A DNA stretch of 50,594 nt from an uncultured Clostridia bacterium (GTDB lineage Bacteria; Bacillota; Clostridia; Christensenellales; UBA1242), in the NCBI GenBank assembly GCA_944372325.1, contig CALVYR010000004.1, positions 1-50,594 of the forward strand. The letters are read 5' to 3'. The notes below the pieces were generated by a model that saw only the letters and a program-made list of their open reading frames with translations, made no database searches and was not told where the DNA came from. Position numbers and translations under genes: made by a program. How positions within the stretch are numbered: position 1 is the first letter of the stretch; every line of letters begins with the position of its first letter. Shown here piece after piece: positions 34,241 to 42,118 of the stretch.

Positions 34241-37200
34241 TTATTTACCTTGTTTTATCTTCTTAATTTCTTTAATGATATACTCAGGTGAATTTACTTC
34301 TTCTATTTCTGCTTTGATGCCGTCTAGTCTATTTAAAAGCTTTGTGTGTTTGTTAGCATAAAGTTTGAATGCCTTTTCGTCTTCTTTTGTTATGTTTTTT
34401 CCATGTTCTTTTCTTTGATTAGCAATTCTTTCTTTATTTTCATTTTCAAGAGTGTCAATTTCATCTTGTACAGCTTTTAAATCTGCTTTTAAAGCCTTTA
34501 AACGCTCATTGCGCCTGTCTTCAGCCTCTTTTCTAACAACATCACGATACATTGTTTGTTCACGATCGTAATTACCTTTCTTTTTAGATTCAGGCTTCTT
34601 TATTTTAACTTTCTTCATAGCATAAGCTACAAGAGCTAAAATTAATGCTAAAGCAAATATTACTGAAGGGATAACATACCAGATTACGACATTATTATTA
34701 GATGGTTCAGTTTCATCATCTGAAGTTTCTTCTTCGGCTTCAGTTTCAGCAAATACGCTATTTGCTGTATTTGCGTTTTTAGCTGAATTGTAAACAGCTT
34801 CATCTATTGTTTCATATGAGAAGTTATCGAAGAAGGCGTAACCTGTGTTTGCTATTTTATCTGCTGTAAGAGCAAATCTAACATTTACATCTACATCTGA
34901 TTGAGCTCTTACATAAATGTTATAAGCTGTAAAACCATTAGATATAATTTTATCTATTTTAGCGCTATCAATTCCTTCTAATGAAAACTCAGCACCGTAT
35001 GCTTGTTCATTAGCATTTCCTGTATATTCTGGAATATTTGTTTTAATATAAATTGTAAATCTGTAATAAGAGCCACTTGTTAATGAAATTGTATCATTTG
35101 ATTTCATGGAATAAGTAGAAATTCCATTGGTTTTTATTAACATTACATTTTTAATGATATTGTTGTTGTTTGGGTTAGGGGACAAGCCAAACTCATTATC
35201 TTCAGAATTGATAAGTCCACCAAAAGCAACAGGATCTCCATTTGTTGGGTTAGAGCCAGATTCTAATGTTCCAGTGTATGCTAGAGGATCATATACGCCA
35301 TAATTATTTACTGAAGCTGAAACTAAATTAAAACCGCCGTTTGTGAAGTCTACAATGTTTGCAGTTTCAATTAAATCTACATATTCATCGTCTGTATATT
35401 CTACAGTAGTAAGTTCAAAGTTGTCAAAATATGCAACACCAGAAACTCCTTCATCTTCTGTTCCAAGTTCAAGCTTAACATTTAAGTTTTTAGTTGTTTG
35501 AGCAGTTCTTATTATAATTTCAAAATTAGACCAATCTTTATCTGCAATATTTTTAGAATTTATTCCTAGTTCTTCAAATAAAACTGTTTCGTTGTCATCA
35601 ATAATATATACATTCAATATATTTTCATTATCTAATAGGTCTGATACTGTTTTGTAACTAAATTTTAAGCTATAATATGTGTCCGCTGATGCTGAAAAAC
35701 TTGGGCTAATTAAAGATTGATAGGTTATACCTTTGTTCCACATCATTAAAATATTGTTGGTGTCTGATGTAGGAATTGTGTTACCCAAAACTTTAGGGTT
35801 TTCAGGATTAGCTCTGCCACCTAAGAATTCATCCTTTATTGATTCATAAAGTGTACTATTTGTGTTAACAACTCCCCAAACGGTTGCTTCTTCATCAGCT
35901 TCTCCAACTGTCCAGTCAGAAGCGTGAACGGGATATTCAAGCTTAGATGATTGGTTATTTAAACTATTAAATGAACCGTTTGTGAAAGATTGTTCTTCAC
36001 TAAATGAAGTTAAAGTAACTTTAACGCTTGAAGTACTTTCGCTAGCTGAAGTAAAATCATCTGCACTTATTGTTTCTATTCTTATTGTATCAAATACAAC
36101 TGTTCCGCTAGATTGGTCATCGCTCTGTCCTAACCATAATTCAAGGTTAAATGAAGTAGGGTAGAGTGCATTACCATAAACATAGAAAGAGCAAGTAGTA
36201 TAGTTGTTTTGGAATGTGTCTGAGCTGTTTGAAGATATAACAATTTCGTTTTCTACAGGAGTGTAGGTATCATAAGGGTTATCTTTATCATAAAACTCGT
36301 TTACATCATTATTTTCTTTTAAAAGTATATATGCATTTCCTGATAGATCATCAACTTTAACATTTACAGAAATTTTATAAATTGCATGCATTGGAAGTTC
36401 AATTTTTGGTGAAACATATCCAAAGTAGCCAGATGTTTTTGAGGAAAGCATTAAAGCGTACTTATTATTTGCTGTAAGGTCAGAGCCAAGTTCAAAATCT
36501 TGATTAACATTGAATACATCGGAAACTGCATCAGAAGGGAATTCGTTATTTGCAATAGACCAGTTAGCAAGTGTACCTTTTTCAAAATCTAAGTTAGAAT
36601 CTGAATATGTGAGTTCTGAGTTTATTTCTTCTACATAATTTAAGTCTATTTTAGCTTCGCTATAAATATAGTTTTCTACATTTTCACTAGCTTGAGCGTT
36701 ATTTAGGTTGCGAGTATAATTTTCGCTTGTATGTCTTTGAACTACTACATTATCAAAGAAGACTGCGCCAGATGAAGTTGTGTTTTCTTTTTTACCAAGC
36801 CATAATTCTACGCTGACAGTTTCTTCAGTTGTTCCTGTAGAGATAAAGAATTCATATTCAGTCCAAGTTTCAGCTTCATAACTTTCAAAGTTCACATTTG
36901 TAATCTCTTCATCTAAGCCAGTAATATAAATTGAACCTCTTGCGTTATTAATAGTTTTAGTTAAAATGCTGAAGGTATAATAAGAATAAGGCTTTAAAGT
37001 TATTTCTTCGCTTCTATAGCCTTGAACTGCTGGAACTTCTGAACCTGTTGAGGATGTTCTAGCGTTTATCATCAATACCTTATCATCGTAGTTTACATTT
37101 GTTTTTCCTGGGTTTTCGTCTGCATTGAGGAAATAGGAAGAATAACTAGAATTAAATCTAGTATCGTTTACATTTATAATACCAGCTTTGGCTGTGCTGG

Positions 37201-37402
37201 AAGTTCTAATTAAATTCCATCCTGTTGGATCTGAATCTAATGTTGAAGAGTTTGGCGATGAGTTAAAATCTCCATTAGATATAGAGACACTCTCAAAGCT
37301 TGTTCTATTGTCTGCTTTAGCTACACCAAAGCTTGGAAACAAAAAGGCAAATGCCATAATAAAGATACATAATGTAATAATAAAATTTCTAGTTCTGTTC
37401 AT
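34241..37402 (-). CDS. Large surface protein with four jelly-roll-like repeats and cytoplasmic coiled coil
   Basis: The product is 1053 residues. A signal peptide (~1-31) is followed by four imperfect repeats of about 200 residues (approximately 38-230, 265-455, 475-680, 692-880). Each opens with an NG-x-F-type strand and closes with L-x-LG...SG-x-(A/V)-x-FDN, resembling galactose-binding/CBM jelly rolls. A Glu-rich linker, one transmembrane helix (~903-928) and a highly charged Lys/Glu coiled-coil tail of about 120 residues in the cytoplasm complete it. The topology suggests a link between an extracellular glycan or polymer and the cell interior. The start follows AAGGTG. No exact family is recognised. 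Confidence 0.85.
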   Translation of the reverse strand: MNRTRNFIITLCIFIMAFAFLFPSFGVAKADNRTSFESVSISNGDFNSSPNSSTLDSDPTGWNLIRTSSTAKAGIINVNDTRFNSSYSSYFLNADENPGKTNVNYDDKVLMINARTSSTGSEVPAVQGYRSEEITLKPYSYYTFSILTKTINNARGSIYITGLDEEITNVNFESYEAETWTEYEFFISTGTTEETVSVELWLGKKENTTSSGAVFFDNVVVQRHTSENYTRNLNNAQASENVENYIYSEAKIDLNYVEEINSELTYSDSNLDFEKGTLANWSIANNEFPSDAVSDVFNVNQDFELGSDLTANNKYALMLSSKTSGYFGYVSPKIELPMHAIYKISVNVKVDDLSGNAYILLKENNDVNEFYDKDNPYDTYTPVENEIVISSNSSDTFQNNYTTCSFYVYGNALYPTSFNLELWLGQSDDQSSGTVVFDTIRIETISADDFTSASESTSSVKVTLTSFSEEQSFTNGSFNSLNNQSSKLEYPVHASDWTVGEADEEATVWGVVNTNSTLYESIKDEFLGGRANPENPKVLGNTIPTSDTNNILMMWNKGITYQSLISPSFSASADTYYSLKFSYKTVSDLLDNENILNVYIIDDNETVLFEELGINSKNIADKDWSNFEIIIRTAQTTKNLNVKLELGTEDEGVSGVAYFDNFELTTVEYTDDEYVDLIETANIVDFTNGGFNLVSASVNNYGVYDPLAYTGTLESGSNPTNGDPVAFGGLINSEDNEFGLSPNPNNNNIIKNVMLIKTNGISTYSMKSNDTISLTSGSYYRFTIYIKTNIPEYTGNANEQAYGAEFSLEGIDSAKIDKIISNGFTAYNIYVRAQSDVDVNVRFALTADKIANTGYAFFDNFSYETIDEAVYNSAKNANTANSVFAETEAEEETSDDETEPSNNNVVIWYVIPSVIFALALILALVAYAMKKVKIKKPESKKKGNYDREQTMYRDVVRKEAEDRRNERLKALKADLKAVQDEIDTLENENKERIANQRKEHGKNITKEDEKAFKLYANKHTKLLNRLDGIKAEIEEVNSPEYIIKEIKKIKQGK

Positions 37403-37496
37403 TTTTCACCTTGTATATAGATTTTAACTTGCTTAGTATATAACAAATATCATTTAAAATCAAATAATTTTTCAAAAATATACAATAATATTTTTT

Positions 37497-37868
37497 ATGA
37501 ATAAGAAAAATTCTGCTAAAAAGTGGCTAATTGTAATCTCCGCAGGTATGCTAATTGGTTTTATCAATGGTTTTTTCGGTAGTGGAGGAGGAATGATTAG
37601 TGTTCCGCTTTTGGAAAAGGTTTTGAAGATTGATAACAAAAAGTCGCACGCAACAGCTATGGCTGTTATTTTTCCGTTGAGTATTGTAAGTGCAATTGTA
37701 TATGCATTAAATACAAGTATAGATTGGATAAACCTTTTGTATGTTACAATTGGAGTAACAGTTGGTGGAATTTTAGGCGCGCTATTATTAAATAAGTTAA
37801 ATAATAAAGTTATAAGAATTATATTTATTATTATAATGCTAAGCGCTGGGATAAGAATGTTATTTTAG
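37497..37868 (+). CDS. TauE/SafE-type permease, N-terminal half
   Basis: This 123-residue membrane protein has about four helices. It contains the repeat hallmark GFINGFFGSGGGMISVPLL and HATAMAVIFPLSIVSAIVY. Full TauE/SafE anion exporters have two such halves in about 250 residues; here the other half is the next gene. No ribosome site precedes the ATG, so translation may be leaderless or weak. The substrate is unknown (sulfite or organosulfonates in characterised relatives). Confidence 0.85.
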   Translation: MNKKNSAKKWLIVISAGMLIGFINGFFGSGGGMISVPLLEKVLKIDNKKSHATAMAVIFPLSIVSAIVYALNTSIDWINLLYVTIGVTVGGILGALLLNKLNNKVIRIIFIIIMLSAGIRMLF

Positions 37869-37876
37869 GAGAGGTT

Positions 37877-38251
37877 ATGACAATTTTTTTATTAATCTTA
37901 TTTGGACTGTTAGGTGGCATATTTGGTGGCATGGGAATGGGTGGAGGAACTATGCTAATTCCATTATTGACTATATTTTTAAATTTTAGTCAAAAGGTAT
38001 CACAGGGCTTTAATATATTTTCTTTTTTAGTAATGGCAGTGTTTGCGCTTATAATTCATATAAAGAATGGTCTTGTGGATATAAAAAGCGTAATACCAAT
38101 TGTTCTTAGTGGTATTCTATTTAGCCTAGGCGGAGCTTTTCTTGCTACCCTTGTAAAGGGAAATGTATTAAAGATTATTTTCGGTGTGTTTTTAATTATT
38201 TTAGCTGTGATTGAGATTTTTAAGCTTTTTAAACAAAATAAAAATAATTAG
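37877..38251 (+). CDS. TauE/SafE-type permease, C-terminal half
   Basis: This 124-residue membrane protein has the matching hallmark GGIFGGMGMGGGTMLIPLL and about four helices. It starts eight bases after the first half, with AGGAGAGG before the ATG. The two products probably assemble as a heterodimer equal to one standard transporter. They are separate genes with a proper stop and restart, not an evident frameshift. Confidence 0.85.
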   Translation: MTIFLLILFGLLGGIFGGMGMGGGTMLIPLLTIFLNFSQKVSQGFNIFSFLVMAVFALIIHIKNGLVDIKSVIPIVLSGILFSLGGAFLATLVKGNVLKIIFGVFLIILAVIEIFKLFKQNKNN

Positions 38252-38303
38252 TTTACAAAATGCCAAGTTTGTGTTATTATAAGGTGTTTATAAGGAGAAA
38301 ATT

Positions 38304-38477
38304 ATGCCAGTAGATAAAAGTAAATGTATTAGTTGCGGGGCTTGTGTTAGTATTTGCCCAGTAAATGCTATCAGTTTTGGGGAGGATGGAAAAGCTGAAA
38401 TAGATGAATCTAAATGTATTAGATGTGGTTCATGTGAAGCTACATGCCCAGTAAATGCTATTAAAATTAATTATTAA
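38304..38477 (+). CDS. 2[4Fe-4S] ferredoxin
   Basis: This is a 57-residue clostridial ferredoxin. Two cluster motifs, CISCGACVSICP and CIRCGSCEATCP, provide the eight cysteines. It carries low-potential electrons in anaerobic metabolism. ATG follows AAGGAG. The next gene begins about ten bases downstream. It is too short for routine frame listing but unmistakable. Confidence 0.95.
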   Translation: MPVDKSKCISCGACVSICPVNAISFGEDGKAEIDESKCIRCGSCEATCPVNAIKINY

Positions 38478-38488
38478 AGGTGAGACTC

Positions 38489-39997
38489 TTGGAAAAAATA
38501 GGTTTAGTTTATATAAACGGAAATGTGCATAGGTTAGTGCTACTAGAAGTAAGTGGCACATATTTTAATGTCTTTGAAGATATAACTGAAAACATTAAAT
38601 TAAACGATGATATTGCTGTAAGCGGGCTTATTAGAGCTATTAAAGCAAAGGAAAGTTTAAATGTTTTAAAAATGTTTAGAAAGATATGTGATAACTATGA
38701 AATAACAAAAATAACATCGGTATCTTCTAATTTTATTTTAAAATCTAAGAACCAAAAGAGCTTTTTGGAAGAAATTTATAACAATACGGGCTTCAACTTT
38801 GTAATTATGCAACCTGAAGATGAAGCTAAGATGATATATTCTGGAGTAATAAATTCTGTAGATGTGCCAAAAGGTTTAATTATAAATCTTGCACCTGAAG
38901 AAACAAATTTAATTTTATACAACAGAAGAAATATTATCTATTCTAAAATTTTACCATTTGGAACTCAAAATCTTGCTGAAAAGGTTGGTGTAGAGCCTTC
39001 AGCTAAAGATGCTGTTAGTAAGATGATAGACTATGTTAAAAAGGAAGTTGACAAAATAGATTTAGCTAGTCATTTAGATCCTGAAACTTCATTTGTTGGG
39101 GCAGGTCCAATTTTCTCTACAGTTGGAAAACTTGCGAGAAAAAGCACACACTATTCATTAGATATTGAAAATAATTATATTTTGGAAAATCCTATATTTG
39201 AAAAAGTTTTTGATGTTGTAAAAGATTTGGGCTTAGATAAAACAAAGAAGTTAAAGGGAATTTCTGAGGATAGTGTAGACACACTTCTTAGTGGACTATG
39301 TATAGCTAAGGCCCTTAATGAAGCTTTAAATATAGAGCGTTTGTCTATTTCTGGTGATACTTTGCGTGAGGGGCTAATTTATAGTTATATTGCAGTGGAA
39401 GCAAATGACAAGCCTTTTAGTGATATGTTAGGATATAGCCTTGAAAACATTAGAGCCTTTAAAGATAATAAATATTCTAATACTTCACATGTATACAATT
39501 TAGCTGTGATTTTATTTAAGCAATTAAAGGTTATCCATAAGCTTTCAAGAGCATATGTTAAAGCCCTTAGAATTGCAGCCTCAATGTATGATTGTGGAAA
39601 AAGAATTAGCTTTGATAATCACGAAAAATATAGCTTTAATGTAATATTAAATTCTTCTTTAAATGGTGTATCACATAAAGATGTTTTACTTGCAGCATTT
39701 ACATGTATGTGCCAAAATCCAGATAATCTTAATTTGTCAGATTGGGTTAAATACAAGGATATACTAAATGATGAAGACATGGAAGCCGTTAAAAAGATGG
39801 GGGTTATAATTAAACTTGCAGATCAACTAGATAAATCTAAGAGGGGAAATGTTGTAGATGTTTATTGTGACATTTTAGGTGATTCTGTAATATTAAAAAC
39901 TGTTGTAAAGGGAAATGCTGATTTTGAGATTATGGAAGGTATGAAGCTTGGTTCTACCTTCAAAAAAGTTTTCAAAAAATACTTAGAAATTATATAG
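38489..39997 (+). CDS. Degenerate Ppx/GppA-HD protein
   Basis: I prefer the TTG at 38489 (502 residues) because AAAGGTGAG is correctly spaced; a GTG at 38480 is possible. The layout follows exopolyphosphatase/GppA proteins: two actin-like domains (~1-300) and an HD-type helical domain (~310-500). Key motifs are eroded: the phosphate-1 segment reads YINGNVHRLV in place of D-x-GSNS-x-R, phosphate-2 is LIINLAPEETNLILY in place of DIGGGS, and the HD pair is YD (ASMYDCGK). EDEAKMIYSGV is retained. It may be a sensor or scaffold rather than an enzyme. Confidence 0.75.
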   Translation: MEKIGLVYINGNVHRLVLLEVSGTYFNVFEDITENIKLNDDIAVSGLIRAIKAKESLNVLKMFRKICDNYEITKITSVSSNFILKSKNQKSFLEEIYNNTGFNFVIMQPEDEAKMIYSGVINSVDVPKGLIINLAPEETNLILYNRRNIIYSKILPFGTQNLAEKVGVEPSAKDAVSKMIDYVKKEVDKIDLASHLDPETSFVGAGPIFSTVGKLARKSTHYSLDIENNYILENPIFEKVFDVVKDLGLDKTKKLKGISEDSVDTLLSGLCIAKALNEALNIERLSISGDTLREGLIYSYIAVEANDKPFSDMLGYSLENIRAFKDNKYSNTSHVYNLAVILFKQLKVIHKLSRAYVKALRIAASMYDCGKRISFDNHEKYSFNVILNSSLNGVSHKDVLLAAFTCMCQNPDNLNLSDWVKYKDILNDEDMEAVKKMGVIIKLADQLDKSKRGNVVDVYCDILGDSVILKTVVKGNADFEIMEGMKLGSTFKKVFKKYLEII

Positions 39998-40005
39998 GAG
40001 GTTTT

Positions 40006-41100
40006 ATGAAGAAAAAACTATTATTTTTAAGTTTTGCTTTTCTATTTTGTTTGTTTACTTTAACAGGTTGTTCTCTCTCATTTGATTTAGGTGGAGGAAA
40101 AACTATAACTAACACCGAACCTTTAACTATAGAAGCTGGCGCAACAGCAACGGAGATTGCAGAAGAATATTTAGATGCTGTTGTTACAGTTATGGTTGAA
40201 GATAGGTCGGGAAATTCAATATCTTTTGGTAGTGGTGTAGCAGTTTATGCTGGTGGATATATTGCTACAAACTATCATGTAATAAATACTGCTGTAAATA
40301 GCAATATATTTGAATTACAAGTATATTTAAATACTGAAACTACAGGATATGATGCAGAAATTCTTTGGTATAATCAAAGTTTAGATTTGGCAATTATAAG
40401 GTGCGACTATTACAATATTCCATTTGTAAAAATGGCTGATAGGTGGATAGAAGGTTCTAAACATTTAAGAATATTAGAACAGGTTATAACTATAGGTACA
40501 CCTATAGATTTTGGCTTGCAAAACACTGCTTCAATAGGTTATATTAGCAGTGCAGAATATAGATATGCAACAAGTGATACTAATTTGTATGAAGATTTAA
40601 TTCAACACTCAGCTGCAATTAGTAATGGAAACAGTGGTGGTCCATTATTTGATATGAATGGAAATCTAATAGGTCTTAACACGCTTGGAGCTTCAGATTC
40701 TACTTCTAATGGTCAAACTGTAAGTGCAAACGATATTTACTTTGCTGTACCTATTTATCCTATTATGGAAATAATAGAAGAAGTTGCAAACGGAACTTTT
40801 GAAATGCCAAAACTTGGAATTACTGGCTTTGATAAGTATGAAGCATCTTACAGTAATTATGGAACCTTTGAAGAAGATGGCTTTAAAGTTTCTAGCGTTG
40901 AAACAAATTCAAGTTCTTATAATAAACTTTCTGAAGGTGATATTATTAAGAAAATTACTTGTGTAGATGGTAAAGTATTTGAGATTGAAGAAAGGAATGA
41001 TCTAATCTATGCGCTTCTTCATTCTGAACCAGGAGATAATATTACTATAGAATATAAAAGAGGTAATTCTACTTCTAATGTAACAATAACTTTAAGTTAA
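40006..41100 (+). CDS. HtrA/DegP-type serine protease lipoprotein
   Basis: The product is 364 residues. A lipoprotein signal ends LTGC (Cys22), so it is anchored outside the membrane. The trypsin-like triad is His91 (ATNYHVI), Asp127 (SLDLAII) and Ser210 (ISNGNSGGPLFD). A C-terminal PDZ domain (~265-364) has LGITGFD and LSEGDIIKKI. It likely degrades damaged envelope proteins. AGGAGG precedes the ATG, nine bases after the Ppx-like gene; the MreB-like gene follows nine bases later. Confidence 0.9.
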   Translation: MKKKLLFLSFAFLFCLFTLTGCSLSFDLGGGKTITNTEPLTIEAGATATEIAEEYLDAVVTVMVEDRSGNSISFGSGVAVYAGGYIATNYHVINTAVNSNIFELQVYLNTETTGYDAEILWYNQSLDLAIIRCDYYNIPFVKMADRWIEGSKHLRILEQVITIGTPIDFGLQNTASIGYISSAEYRYATSDTNLYEDLIQHSAAISNGNSGGPLFDMNGNLIGLNTLGASDSTSNGQTVSANDIYFAVPIYPIMEIIEEVANGTFEMPKLGITGFDKYEASYSNYGTFEEDGFKVSSVETNSSSYNKLSEGDIIKKITCVDGKVFEIEERNDLIYALLHSEPGDNITIEYKRGNSTSNVTITLS

Positions 41101-41109
41101 GGAGAACAA

Positions 41110-42117
41110 ATGAAAACTGTTTTAGCAATTGATATGGGCAATTCCTATATTTCAATTTATAAAAAGAACTGTGGCATTGTTTTAAAAGAGCCTAATTTAA
41201 TTGCTGTAAGCGGTTCAAATTCAAATTATAAAATAATAGCCTTTGGAAATGAGGCAAAAAAACTTCAAGGTAAAACAGCAGAAAATGTTGTAATATTCAC
41301 TCCAATCTCTGAAGGAGAAATTAAAAGTAGAGAATATTTAAGTGCTCTTTTAAAACATTTTCTAGAAAAACTTTCAATTAATAAATTTTCAAAAATAAAA
41401 GCGTTAGTTACAATCCCTTGCGGAATATCCAGCCAGGCAAAAGATGTTTATAGAAAAACTTGTTTTATGGCAGGTATAGATGAAGTTCGTTTAGTGCCTT
41501 CTATAGTGGCAGGTGCAATAGGCTCTGGGAAAAATATAAAAGGTGATGCAGTAACCTTTATTGCTTCATTTGGCGGTGGAGTAACGGAAGTTGCTGTATT
41601 AAATTTAAATTCCATAGTTAAAGGCGGAACTTTAGCTTGTGGTGGGCGTGCTTTAGATGTTGGAATAGCTACAGTTTTAGCAGAAAAAGAGCAGGTATTA
41701 GTTGGAGTGGCTTCTGCAAATAAAATCAAGGAAGAGGTTGGAAGTTTGTATGAAAACGATACTTTGAATATAGAAGTATCAGGTGTTAATGTCGCAAGTA
41801 AATCGCCACAAAATATAATTGTATTTTCAAAAGATATTAGAGGTAAGATTGCAGAGTATGTAGATGAAGTGTTGAAATTAATTGAAACTACATTAAATTT
41901 ATGTCCTCCTGAAATCTCTGCTGATATATCTCAAGATGGGCTTTTATTAGTTGGTGGCGGAGCTAAACTTGTGGGGTTGACGGAATATATATCAAAGGCT
42001 ATTAAAATGCCTTGTACGCTTTCTGAATATTGTGAAAATGCAACTATTTTGGGTGCTGGTAAACTTCTTTCTGACGAGCAAGAATTAAAAAATATATTAG
42101 AAAATGTCGGAGGTTAA
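41110..42117 (+). CDS. MreB-like actin homologue with altered nucleotide site
   Basis: The 335 residues have MreB architecture: AIDMGNSYISIY (phosphate 1), the connect segment RLVPSIVAGAIGSG, FGGGVTEVAVL (phosphate 2), KGGTLACGGRALDVGI, and the adenosine loop GLLLVGGGAKLVGL. The conserved aspartate that opens phosphate 2 in MreB (DIGGGT) is Ser (ASFGGG), which suggests impaired ATP hydrolysis. No mreC or mreD is adjacent. It overlaps the priA start region. It is probably a divergent cytoskeletal paralogue, not the main MreB. Confidence 0.8.
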   Translation: MKTVLAIDMGNSYISIYKKNCGIVLKEPNLIAVSGSNSNYKIIAFGNEAKKLQGKTAENVVIFTPISEGEIKSREYLSALLKHFLEKLSINKFSKIKALVTIPCGISSQAKDVYRKTCFMAGIDEVRLVPSIVAGAIGSGKNIKGDAVTFIASFGGGVTEVAVLNLNSIVKGGTLACGGRALDVGIATVLAEKEQVLVGVASANKIKEEVGSLYENDTLNIEVSGVNVASKSPQNIIVFSKDIRGKIAEYVDEVLKLIETTLNLCPPEISADISQDGLLLVGGGAKLVGLTEYISKAIKMPCTLSEYCENATILGAGKLLSDEQELKNILENVGG

Positions 42118-42118
42118 G

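Noticed and set aside
37473-37500. Leaderless promoter directly before the first TauE half
   Set aside because: A TACAAT-like -10 is close to the ATG but no acceptable -35 was found; too weak to list.
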